Both the position numbers and the translations under genes were made by a program. Source: Oleiagrimonas sp964566965 (GTDB lineage: Bacteria; Pseudomonadota; Gammaproteobacteria; Xanthomonadales; Rhodanobacteraceae). Taken from it: a DNA stretch of 6,782 nt. The notes below the pieces were generated by a model. That model was not told the DNA's origin and made no database searches. It saw only the letters and a program-made list of their open reading frames with translations. Positions 1 through 5,944 of this stretch are shown one piece after another. The stretch covers positions 1 through 6,782 of the forward strand of contig CAZMKO010000110.1 of the NCBI GenBank assembly GCA_964566965.1, read 5' to 3'. Every line of letters starts with the position of its first letter. Within the stretch, counting starts at the first letter, position 1.

Positions 1-2030
1 CCGGGACGGTGCAGTGCCCGGTAGCGCGCGACGATGGCATCGGCCCCCAGGTGCCCCGCCAGGGCCGTCAGCAGGTGCTCGCGCGCCGCATGCACGGCGG
101 CGGGATCATTCTGCTCGTGGCGTTCGGCCAGCACCACTTCGCCGGGCGGTGCCAGCAAGGTAGCCAGCAAGGCACCGTCGAACGCGGTGTCGGCGAACAA
201 CCGGCCCAGGGCTTCGCACCAGGCGCTCAACGCGGCCGGCGCGGTCTCGCCGTCACGCACCGCGTCGTAGGCCAGCGCGGCCAACTGTTGCCCGGCATCC
301 CAACGGTTGTAGCCGTCGCTGTCGTGACCCAGCAGCAGGGCCAGCTGCGACGGGGTGTAGTCGAACGCCAGCACGGCCGGTGCGGACAGACCGCGCAACA
401 ACGACGGGACCGGCTCGGCATCGATATCCTCGAACACGAAACGCTCGCTGACGGTATCGAATTCGATCACGCGCTCGTCGCCCAGCGCGGCGTCCTCGCC
501 GGCCAGGCGCAGCGGCAGCTTGCGGCCATCGGCGTCGAACAGGGCCAGCTTGACCGGCATCGGCAACGGCAGCTTCTCCGTCTGGCCGGGCGTGGCCGGG
601 GTGTGCTGGCTCAGGGTAAGGGTATAGCGGCGGTTGGCGGCGTCGTATTCCCCGCGGGCCTGGATGCGCGGCGTGCCGGCCTGGCCGTACCAGGCCAGGT
701 ACGGGGTGAGGTCGACGTCGTTGGCGTCGCCCAGCGCGGCGATGAAATCCTCGATGGTGGCGGCCTCGCCGTCGTGGCGCGCGAAATACAGATCGGTGCC
801 CTTGCGGAAACCGTCCTCGCCCAGGCGCCCGGCCAGCATGCGCACCAGCTCGGCGCCCTTCTCGTACACGGTGGCGGTGTAGAAATTGTTGATTTCGCGG
901 TATTCGGCCGGGCGCACCGGATGCGCCAGCGGGCCAGCGTCCTCGGTAAACTGGGCACGGCGCAGCAGGGCCACGTCTTCGATGCGCTTGAGCGGCGCCG
1001 AGTTCATGTCGGCGCTGAAGCTGTGCTCGCGGTACACCGTGAAGCCTTCCTTGAGCGACAGCTGGAACCAGTCACGGCAGGTGACGCGATTGCCGGACCA
1101 GTTGTGGAAGTATTCGTGCGCGACCACGGCCTCGACGCGACGGAATTCGGCGTCGGTGCTGGTATCGACATCGGCCAGCAGGCAGCTGGTGTTGAAGATG
1201 TTGAGGCCCTTGTTCTCCATCGCGCCCATGTTGAAGTCGTGTGTGGCCACGACGTTGAACACGTCCAGGTCGTAGTTGCGGCCGTAGGTTTCCTCATCCC
1301 AGCGCATGGCGCGCAGCAGCGAGTCCATGGCGAAGTGGCACTCGTCGATGGCGTCGGCCTCGGCCCACAGCGTCACCTTGACGTCGCGCCCGTCGGCGGT
1401 GGTGTAATCCTGGCTGATGCTTTCCAGGCGCCCGGCGACCAGCGCGAACAGGTAAGTCGGCTTGGGGTGCGGGTCCACGAAACGCACCCAGTGGCGGCCG
1501 TTTTCCAACTCGCCGGCGCCATCCGGGTTGCCGCCGGCCAGCAGCACCGGGAAACGGGCCTTGTCGGCGCGCAGGGTGACGGTGTAGCGCGATTGCACAT
1601 CCGGGCGGTCGGGCATGAAGGTGATGTGGCGGAAGCCCTGCGCCTCGCACTGGGTCAGCAGGAAGCCGGTGTCGGGCTGGCCGGACAGGTACAAGCCCTC
1701 CAGCGCGGTGTTGGCGGACGGGTCCAGGCGCACGTGCGTTTCCAGCACGTTGCCGTCCTCGGCGCCGGGAACCGTGAGCACGGTGCCGTCGTAGTCGTAC
1801 TCGGCCGTGTCCAGGGCGCGGCCGTCGAGGGTCACCGCGACCAGTTCGAGATCCTCGCCATCCAGTTCCAGCGGCCCGTCGCCGGCGCGCCGCAGATGCA
1901 GCTTCGCGTGCACGTCGGTATGCGTGATGCCGAGGTCGAAATCCAGTTCCACGGCGTCCACGCGCCAGGCCGGCGGGCGGTAGTCGGCGAGACGGATGGC
2001 GGGATGCTGATCGTTGTGGCGGAGGCTCAT
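1..2030 (-). CDS. pepN: Aminopeptidase N (M1 zinc metallopeptidase), C-terminus cut off by the window edge
   Basis: This gene encodes a cytosolic zinc aminopeptidase that removes N-terminal residues from peptides in the last steps of protein turnover. Seen in the translation (676 codons, starting MSLRHNDQHPAIRL): substrate-anchoring QCEAQGFR at residue 127, exopeptidase motif GAMEN at 269-273, zinc site HEYFH at 305-309 with the third ligand Glu at 328 (HEXXH-X18-E), and the transition-state tyrosine in TVYEKGAEL at 389. Spacing matches E. coli PepN, which is about 870 residues long, so roughly 200 C-terminal residues lie outside the window. The ATG at 2030 is chosen because AGGGA (2036-2040, minus strand) lies 5 bases upstream and the protein then begins as PepN homologues do. 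It is transcribed divergently from the galM-like gene. All catalytic residues are present, so the visible part looks intact. Family assignment is near certain; M1 enzymes other than PepN are unlikely given the QCEAQGFR and HEYFHNW context. Confidence 0.97.
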   Translation of the reverse strand, partial: MSLRHNDQHPAIRLADYRPPAWRVDAVELDFDLGITHTDVHAKLHLRRAGDGPLELDGEDLELVAVTLDGRALDTAEYDYDGTVLTVPGAEDGNVLETHVRLDPSANTALEGLYLSGQPDTGFLLTQCEAQGFRHITFMPDRPDVQSRYTVTLRADKARFPVLLAGGNPDGAGELENGRHWVRFVDPHPKPTYLFALVAGRLESISQDYTTADGRDVKVTLWAEADAIDECHFAMDSLLRAMRWDEETYGRNYDLDVFNVVATHDFNMGAMENKGLNIFNTSCLLADVDTSTDAEFRRVEAVVAHEYFHNWSGNRVTCRDWFQLSLKEGFTVYREHSFSADMNSAPLKRIEDVALLRRAQFTEDAGPLAHPVRPAEYREINNFYTATVYEKGAELVRMLAGRLGEDGFRKGTDLYFARHDGEAATIEDFIAALGDANDVDLTPYLAWYGQAGTPRIQARGEYDAANRRYTLTLSQHTPATPGQTEKLPLPMPVKLALFDADGRKLPLRLAGEDAALGDERVIEFDTVSERFVFEDIDAEPVPSLLRGLSAPAVLAFDYTPSQLALLLGHDSDGYNRWDAGQQLAALAYDAVRDGETAPAALSAWCEALGRLFADTAFDGALLATLLAPPGEVVLAERHEQNDPAAVHAAREHLLTALAGHLGADAIVARYRALHRP

Positions 2031-2035
2031 GATGG

Positions 2036-2040
2036 TCCCT
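2036..2040 (-). promoter_or_regulatory. Ribosome binding site of pepN
   Basis: AGGGA on the minus strand lies 5 bases before the ATG at 2030. It supports this start over any upstream codon. A possible promoter further up (TTGATG with CATGTT 18 bases later, minus strand, about 2060-2092) matches the sigma-70 consensus poorly and is not annotated separately. Confidence 0.6.
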
Positions 2041-2105
2041 GTCCGGTGATGGCAATCCAGTTAACATGGGGACTCGGGTTGGCCTTCATCAACCCCCGCC
2101 CGGTG

Positions 2106-2136
2106 GCGGACCGCATCCGCCGGCGCGGCGGTCCGC
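2106..2136. promoter_or_regulatory. Perfect 9-bp inverted repeat in the pepN/galM divergent region
   Basis: GCGGACCGC at 2106-2114 is exactly complementary to GCGGTCCGC at 2128-2136, separated by 13 bases. The structure ends 22 bases before the galM-like start codon. In an mRNA it would form a stable stem just upstream of that gene's ribosome binding site; in DNA it could be an operator. There is no following T-run, so it does not look like an intrinsic terminator. The symmetry is seen directly; any function is inference, and chance palindromes are fairly common in DNA this rich in G+C. Confidence 0.4.
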
Positions 2137-2149
2137 TTCACGCGTCTGC

Positions 2150-2153
2150 AGGA
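2150..2153 (+). promoter_or_regulatory. Ribosome binding site of the galM-like gene
   Basis: AGGA lies 5 bases before the ATG at 2159. It decides this start over the in-frame ATG at 2066, which lacks such a site and would add 31 residues (rich in Pro, Arg and Gly) not typical of the family. Confidence 0.6.
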
Positions 2154-2158
2154 TCACC

Positions 2159-3166
2159 ATGAGTCGATACGCCCTTCGTCATGAACACCTCGGATCGTGG
2201 CCGGTCGTGGCCATGATCGACACCGTCACCGGCACGGCGGTGCGCGTGGCCCGGCGCGGCGCCACCGTGCTGGAATACCTGGTGCCGGTGCACGAGCGCC
2301 TGCGCAACGTGGTCGACGGCTACGCCACCACCGGCGGCATGGACACCCTCGCCGGCTCGCGCTTCGCGGTGATGTGCCCGTTCGCCAACCGCGTGGCCGA
2401 CGCCCGCTACACCTTCGACGGCACATCGCACGATCTGGCCCCGGATGCGAGCGGCAAAGCACGGCGCATCCTGCACGGCTTCCTGCGCGACGCGGATTTC
2501 GAGCTGGTCTCGATGGACACCGACGCCGTCGGCGCCTCGGTGCGGCTGCGTTCCGGCGCCATCCGCCCGAGTGCCTTCGCCGGTTATCCGTTCGCCGTGG
2601 ACCTGGAGGTGACCTTCACCCTGAATCCGGCCGGGCTGGAACTGGAAGCGGTGATGCACAACGTTGGTGACGGTCCGGCGCCGTGTTTCTTCGGCTGGCA
2701 CCCGTACTTGCGGCCGGGCAGCGACGGCATCGGCGAGCTGGAGATGAAACTGCCGGCGCAACGCGCGATCGTCACCGACGATGCCCTGATCCCCCTGCCC
2801 GGCCCGGACGCACTGGCGGCGCTGGACACGACACCCGGACACGATTTCCGCGACTGGCGACGTATCGGCGACACGGTGCTCGACAACGGTTTCGCCCACC
2901 TCCAGGCTGATGACGACGGGCGCATCCGCTCGCATCTGCGCGACCCCGAGTCGGGCCTGCACATGGCCGTGTGGCAGGAGTCGGGCGTGATCCAGGTATT
3001 CACCGGCGACACCCTCGACGCCAACGCCGCCCGCCGCGCCGTGGCCATCGAGCCGATGCAGACCATGACCAATGCCTTCAACCGTGCCGACTGCGCCGAC
3101 ACCGTCACCCTCGCGGCGGGCGCATCGCGCACGTTCCGCTGCGGACTGGACGTCCACGCGCCATGA
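2159..3166 (+). CDS. Aldose 1-epimerase (GalM family)
   Basis: The 335-residue product is a cytosolic mutarotase-type enzyme that interconverts the alpha and beta anomers of an aldose such as galactose or glucose. Family signatures appear in order: NRVADARYTFDG with Arg78 (the sugar-binding arginine region), LHGFLRDADFEL with His106, the catalytic acid in FFGWHPYL (His181), and the catalytic base in VAIEPMQTMTNAFN (Glu298). Length matches the usual 300-350 residues and there is no signal peptide. The start is set by an AGGA site 5 bases upstream. Its stop codon overlaps the start of the downstream dehydratase gene (ATGA), so the two are probably co-transcribed and translationally coupled. No galK, galT or galE is visible nearby, so true galactose specificity is not supported; it could act on glucose or be a related hexose-6-phosphate epimerase. 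Fold and family are secure, substrate is not. Confidence 0.92.
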   Translation: MSRYALRHEHLGSWPVVAMIDTVTGTAVRVARRGATVLEYLVPVHERLRNVVDGYATTGGMDTLAGSRFAVMCPFANRVADARYTFDGTSHDLAPDASGKARRILHGFLRDADFELVSMDTDAVGASVRLRSGAIRPSAFAGYPFAVDLEVTFTLNPAGLELEAVMHNVGDGPAPCFFGWHPYLRPGSDGIGELEMKLPAQRAIVTDDALIPLPGPDALAALDTTPGHDFRDWRRIGDTVLDNGFAHLQADDDGRIRSHLRDPESGLHMAVWQESGVIQVFTGDTLDANAARRAVAIEPMQTMTNAFNRADCADTVTLAAGASRTFRCGLDVHAP

Positions 3167-4122
3167 GCCGGACGGCAGCCCCCGATGCCGCTGCCGTGCG
3201 CCGGGCCGCGGCGCGTATCGCGCCACATGCCCGGGTCACGCCGGTACTCAACGTTCCGGAGCTGGATGTGGCGGTCGGCGCGCGGCTGTATTTCAAATGC
3301 GAACACCTGCAGGTTGGTGGCGCATTCAAGTTCCGCGGCGCCTGCAATGCCGTGTGGGCGCTGGACGCGGAAACCGCCGCGCGCGGTGTGGTCACCCATT
3401 CCTCCGGCAATCACGGCCAGGCACTGGCACGCGCCGCCGCCACGCGTGGCATCCCCGCCCATGTGGTGGTGCCCGAAGGCGCGGTGCGCGCCAAGGTGGC
3501 CGCCATCGAGGCCGCCGGCGCGGTGCTGCACCGCTGCGCGGCCACCCAGGCGGCGCGCGAGGCCGCTGCTGCCGAGGTGCAAGCCGCCACCGGCGCGACG
3601 CTGGTGCACCCGTACGCCGACACCGAGGTCATGGCCGGCCAGGGCACCGTGGCGCTGGAGCTGCTGCGCCAGGCCGGCCCGCTGGACGCGCTGATCACGC
3701 CGGTCGGCGGCGGCGGACTGGCCAGCGGCTGCGCCGTGATGGCGCACGCGCTGGCACCGCGACTGGCGCTGTGGGCCGCCGAACCGGCCGGCGCCGACGA
3801 TGCCGCGCAGTCGTTGCGTGACGGCCGCCGCGTCACCTCGGTGGTACCGGACACCGTATGCGACGGTCTGCGCGCCACCATCGGCGCGCCCAACCTGGCG
3901 GCCTTCATCGACCATGGCATCCAGGTGCTGACCGTCGACGACGAGGCCACCATCGCGGCCATGCAGCGCCTGTGGCAGTACCTGAAACACACCGTCGAGG
4001 CATCCAGCGCCACTGTCCTCGCCGCCCTGATTGCACACCGCGACCGCTTCGCCGGCCAACGCGTCGGCGTCGTCCTCACCGGCGGCAACGTCGACCTCGA
4101 CCACCTGCCCTGGCAGGCGTGA
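3163..4122 (+). CDS. PLP-dependent threonine/serine dehydratase (serine racemase-like, no ACT domain)
   Basis: The 319-residue product is a fold-type II pyridoxal-phosphate enzyme that most likely deaminates L-threonine and/or L-serine to 2-oxobutyrate or pyruvate plus ammonia in the cytosol. Visible motifs: Schiff-base Lys56 in GAFKFRGA; SSGNHGQ at 80-86, whose Ser81 aligns with the re-face catalytic serine of serine racemase; phosphate-binding GGGGL at 182-186; and EPAGADD at 207-213, matching the divalent-metal site of serine racemase (Glu207, Ala211, Asp213). The residue facing the pyridine nitrogen is Thr306 (LTGGN) instead of the usual Ser, a conservative change. The protein ends about where the catalytic domain ends, so it lacks the C-terminal ACT-type domain of biosynthetic IlvA and should not show isoleucine feedback. 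Its ATG lies within the ATGA overlap with the galM-like stop and has no good ribosome site of its own, suggesting translational coupling. Serine racemase or threo-3-hydroxyaspartate dehydratase activity are real alternatives. Confidence 0.9.
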   Translation: MSRTAAPDAAAVRRAAARIAPHARVTPVLNVPELDVAVGARLYFKCEHLQVGGAFKFRGACNAVWALDAETAARGVVTHSSGNHGQALARAAATRGIPAHVVVPEGAVRAKVAAIEAAGAVLHRCAATQAAREAAAAEVQAATGATLVHPYADTEVMAGQGTVALELLRQAGPLDALITPVGGGGLASGCAVMAHALAPRLALWAAEPAGADDAAQSLRDGRRVTSVVPDTVCDGLRATIGAPNLAAFIDHGIQVLTVDDEATIAAMQRLWQYLKHTVEASSATVLAALIAHRDRFAGQRVGVVLTGGNVDLDHLPWQA

Positions 4123-4144
4123 CGCGACCCGGCTGCCGGTCGCG
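4123..4144 (+). terminator. Hairpin immediately after the dehydratase stop codon, possible terminator
   Basis: CGCGACC at 4123-4129 is exactly complementary to GGTCGCG at 4138-4144 across an 8-base loop, starting on the base after the TGA. The bases that follow (CCTTCCGACG) give only a weak T-run, so termination or 3'-end protection is plausible but not proven. Confidence 0.4.
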
Positions 4145-4188
4145 CCTTCCGACGCTCCTGCGGGGCACCTCGAAAAACCGGTGTTTTG

Positions 4189-4211
4189 GTGGGAGAGGCC
4201 TCAGCCGCGAT
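4189..4211 (+). repeat. REP sequence, left member of the doublet (GTGGGAG head)
   Basis: The 23-base unit starts GTGGGAG and ends GCCGCGAT. It holds an imperfect stem, GAGGC at 4195-4199 with GCCGC at 4204-4208, where A4196 faces G4207; the right copy has C at the equivalent place. A second possible stem pairs CAGCC (4202-4206) with GGCTG (4212-4216). The form matches the REP class mobilised in trans by REP-associated tyrosine transposases (RAYTs) in Pseudomonas and Xanthomonadaceae. No such transposase lies in the window. Confidence 0.75.
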
Positions 4212-4233
4212 GGCTGGATCTCCGCAAGCACTG

Positions 4234-4257
4234 ATCGCGGCCATGGGCCGCTCCCAC
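4234..4257 (-). repeat. REP sequence, right inverted member of the doublet
   Basis: Read on the minus strand, this 24-base unit also starts GTGGGAG and ends GCCGCGAT. Its stem is perfect: GCGGCC at 4237-4242 pairs with GGCCGC at 4246-4251 around a 3-base loop. It is one base longer than the left copy. A 22-base spacer (4212-4233) separates the two, giving the head-out inverted arrangement of a REPIN/BIME. Confidence 0.75.
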
Positions 4258-4319
4258 AGATGGGTATCGGGTATCCGGTTTTTCGAGGTGCCCTACGGGT
4301 GAACCGCATGGTCGGTGGG

Positions 4320-5210
4320 TCACGGATTCTGTACGCGCCGTCGGCCGATGCCGCTGACGGCAAGCAGCCCGGCCATGATCAGGGCAATGCCAGCGCTTTC
4401 CAGGCCGTCGGGACGTTCGTGCAGGATGATCCAGGCCATCAATACCGCCGTCACCGGCACGGCCAGGCTGGACAGGCCGGCCACGGCGGTCGGCAGGCGT
4501 TCGACCACAAACGACCACAGCAACCAGGCCAGACTGGATGCCAGCACCACGCTGTAGGTCAGGCCGGCGATGAAGGCCCCGGACCATTCGATCGGACGCG
4601 ACGGCACGCCCAGGGCGATGACGCCAAGCGCCAGTGCGCCGACCAGCATTTGCCAGGCAGTGAAGGCCATCGGCGACGGCGCGTGCAGCTGGAACATGCG
4701 TTTGGTGAGCACTGTGCCGAGCGCCCAGAAAATCCCACCGGTCACGGCCAGCGCGGCGCTGTGCAGACTGCCGAGACCCTGCCAGGGTTCCATGACGCAC
4801 ACCAGGCCGGCTGCCGCCAGCCCCAGGCCCACCCATTGCCGCGGCGTCGGACGCTCACGCAGCAGCCACCACGCCAGCAACACCACCCAGAACGGCATGG
4901 TGTAGGCCAGCAACGACACGTGACCGGCTCCCCCGGAGACCAACGCCCATTGCGACAGTGCCTGGAAGGCGGTGGTCTGGCACAGGCCGACGGCGACCGT
5001 CAGGCGCAACGGTGGTGGACGCAGCGGCACGCGCCGCGCCGCCGCCACCATGAACAGAATCGCCGCGCCGCCCAGATAACGCAATGCGGCAAAGTCGAAC
5101 GGGCCGGCGTAGCGCATCACCTGCTTCATCACCACCCAGCTGTAAGCCCACACCAATACCAGGACGACCAAGGCGGCCAAGGCGGAGTGGTTGGAGCCTG
5201 AGCGATTCAT
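4320..5210 (-). CDS. EamA-family (drug/metabolite transporter superfamily) permease
   Basis: The 296-residue product is an inner-membrane permease of the DMT superfamily, members of which mostly export amino acids or other small metabolites. It shows the expected ten hydrophobic helices, at about residues 9-28, 38-57, 69-90, 96-117, 125-140, 153-170, 180-200, 210-232, 240-262 and 270-287. They form two repeated EamA halves, each closing with the same pattern: RERPTPRQWVGLGLAAAGL (119-137) and HERPDGLESAGIALIMAGL (264-282). The N-terminal WAYSWVVMK segment in helix 1 is also characteristic. A basic tail (GRRRV) follows the last helix. The ATG at 5210 is chosen because helix 1 starts a few residues later; the 44 residues possible upstream look non-coding. 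No clear Shine-Dalgarno sequence precedes it. The gene is convergent with the dehydratase and divergent from tag. Substrate cannot be deduced; a link to amino-acid export is speculation. Confidence 0.9.
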   Translation of the reverse strand: MNRSGSNHSALAALVVLVLVWAYSWVVMKQVMRYAGPFDFAALRYLGGAAILFMVAAARRVPLRPPPLRLTVAVGLCQTTAFQALSQWALVSGGAGHVSLLAYTMPFWVVLLAWWLLRERPTPRQWVGLGLAAAGLVCVMEPWQGLGSLHSAALAVTGGIFWALGTVLTKRMFQLHAPSPMAFTAWQMLVGALALGVIALGVPSRPIEWSGAFIAGLTYSVVLASSLAWLLWSFVVERLPTAVAGLSSLAVPVTAVLMAWIILHERPDGLESAGIALIMAGLLAVSGIGRRRVQNP

Positions 5211-5316
5211 GGGGGCGGTAACCAGCGCGAACAGCGTGCCATGATGACACCGGCCGCAATGTCCGGTCGAGGCGTGTACGCTGGCATTTTCCGTGCACCA
5301 CCGTGGAGCCGCCATC
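5211..5316. other. Divergent intergenic region between the EamA permease gene and tag
   Basis: These 106 bases must hold the promoters of both flanking genes unless either is read from further away. The only symmetry found is a short one, ACCGG at 5239-5243 with CCGGT at 5253-5257. I see no convincing -35/-10 pair on either strand and no recognisable operator such as an Ada box that would link tag to the alkylation response. Confidence 0.5.
5304..5308 (+). promoter_or_regulatory. Ribosome binding site of tag
   Basis: TGGAG lies 8 bases before the ATG at 5317. It decides this start over the in-frame ATG at 5293, which would add eight residues ahead of the conserved N-terminal Arg-Cys. Confidence 0.6.
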
Positions 5317-5919
5317 ATGACCCGTTGTGCCTGGGCCGACACCCCGCATGTCCCGATGCAGAACTATCACGACCAAGAATGGGGCGTGCCGCTGCATGGC
5401 GACCGCGCGTGGTTCGAGTTTTTGTGTCTGGAGGGTGCGCAAGCTGGCTTGTCCTGGCGCACTGTGCTGGACAAGCGCGCGCGCTACCGCGAGGTGTTCC
5501 ACGGGTTCGACATCGAACAGGTGGCGGCGATGGATGATGCCGCGCTGGAGGGCTGTCTGACCGACCCCGGCATCATCCGCAATCGGCGCAAGACCTTCGC
5601 CATCCGCGACAACGCCCGTGCCGCCCTGCGCCTGATCGACGAACATGGCCGTCTGGACACCTGGTTCTGGGCCTGCGTGGACGATACGCCTGTCGTCAAC
5701 CACTGGCGCACACCCGACGAGGTGCCGGCCAGTACGGCGCTCTCCGACCGCATGGCGCGTGAACTGAAGCGCCGCGGCTTCCGGTTTGTCGGCTCGACCA
5801 TTTGCTATGCCTTGATGCAGGCCACCGGCCTGGTCAACGATCATCTCGTCGACTGCTTCCGCCACGCCGAATGCGCGCGTCTGGCCGATGGGCAGGCCGC
5901 GACACAACCGATAAGCTGA
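5317..5919 (+). CDS. tag: DNA-3-methyladenine glycosylase I
   Basis: Tag excises 3-methyladenine from alkylated DNA as the first step of base excision repair. The 200-residue product is close to the E. coli length (187) and aligns along its whole extent: MTRCAWADT, YHDQEWGVP (17-25), LEGAQAGLSWRTVLDKR (38-54), DPGIIRNRRK (83-92), RGFRFVGSTICYALMQATGLVNDH (153-176). The zinc-snap ligands are all present: Cys4, His18, His176 and Cys180. Glu39 in LEGAQAGLSW corresponds to the base-binding Glu38 of E. coli Tag, and Trp47 to its pocket tryptophan. The conserved Cys at residue 4 plus a TGGAG site 8 bases upstream support the ATG at 5317. It is followed after 25 bases by the MFS gene on the same strand, so co-transcription is likely although no functional link is evident. 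Nothing looks damaged; the protein should be active. Confidence 0.96.
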   Translation: MTRCAWADTPHVPMQNYHDQEWGVPLHGDRAWFEFLCLEGAQAGLSWRTVLDKRARYREVFHGFDIEQVAAMDDAALEGCLTDPGIIRNRRKTFAIRDNARAALRLIDEHGRLDTWFWACVDDTPVVNHWRTPDEVPASTALSDRMARELKRRGFRFVGSTICYALMQATGLVNDHLVDCFRHAECARLADGQAATQPIS

Positions 5920-5944
5920 ACGCGTCACCGTCACCGGAATCCCG

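Larger units (their letters stand above)
4157..4299. repeat. Nested inverted repeat: 19-bp outer arms enclosing a REP doublet
   Basis: GGGCACCTCGAAAAACCGG at 4163-4181 is the exact reverse complement of 4275-4293. Imperfect pairing, with one mismatch and G-T pairs, extends the arms outwards to 4157 and 4299. Between the arms lie two REP sequences in inverted orientation (separate entries). The spacers are unequal: 7 bases (TGTTTTG) on the left and 17 on the right, the latter containing most of a tandem 7-bp duplication, GGGTATC at 4262-4268 and 4269-4275. The element lies between two convergent genes, a typical REP location, and transcripts from either side would fold into a long stem that may protect or terminate mRNA. 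Neither side has a canonical U-tract directly after the stem. The structure is seen directly; its function is inferred. Confidence 0.85.

Noticed and set aside
9..2162. A 717-codon open frame on the plus strand, antisense to pepN across its whole visible length
   Set aside because: It mirrors pepN, whose motifs are complete on the other strand. In GC-rich genes with few A/T third positions, stop codons are rare on the opposite strand. Its translation is rich in Gly, Gln, Val, Arg and His, with no recognisable domain and no ribosome site.
2138..3226. A 362-codon open frame on the minus strand opposite the galM-like gene
   Set aside because: The plus-strand product carries the catalytic His and Glu of aldose 1-epimerases; the antisense product has low-complexity Gly/Arg/Val/His composition and no family features.
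2584..4104. A 506-codon open frame on the minus strand covering the dehydratase and part of the galM-like gene
   Set aside because: It overlaps two well-supported genes on the other strand, and its translation is repetitive in Gly, Arg, Ala and His with no motif.
4157..4299. Insertion sequence or transposase remnant defined by the 19-bp inverted repeats
   Set aside because: The interior is only about 93 bases and is occupied by REP units with no coding remnant, and I found no clear target-site duplication next to the arms.
4123..4319. CRISPR array or small RNA gene in the convergent intergenic region
   Set aside because: The repeats are inverted pairs, not regularly spaced direct repeats, and I see no promoter followed by a hairpin with a U-tract that would define an sRNA.
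3858..5201. A 447-codon plus-strand open frame spanning the dehydratase end, the REP region and the EamA gene antisense
   Set aside because: It runs through an intergenic repeat and opposite a clear ten-helix transporter; its Arg/Gln/His-rich translation has no recognisable fold.
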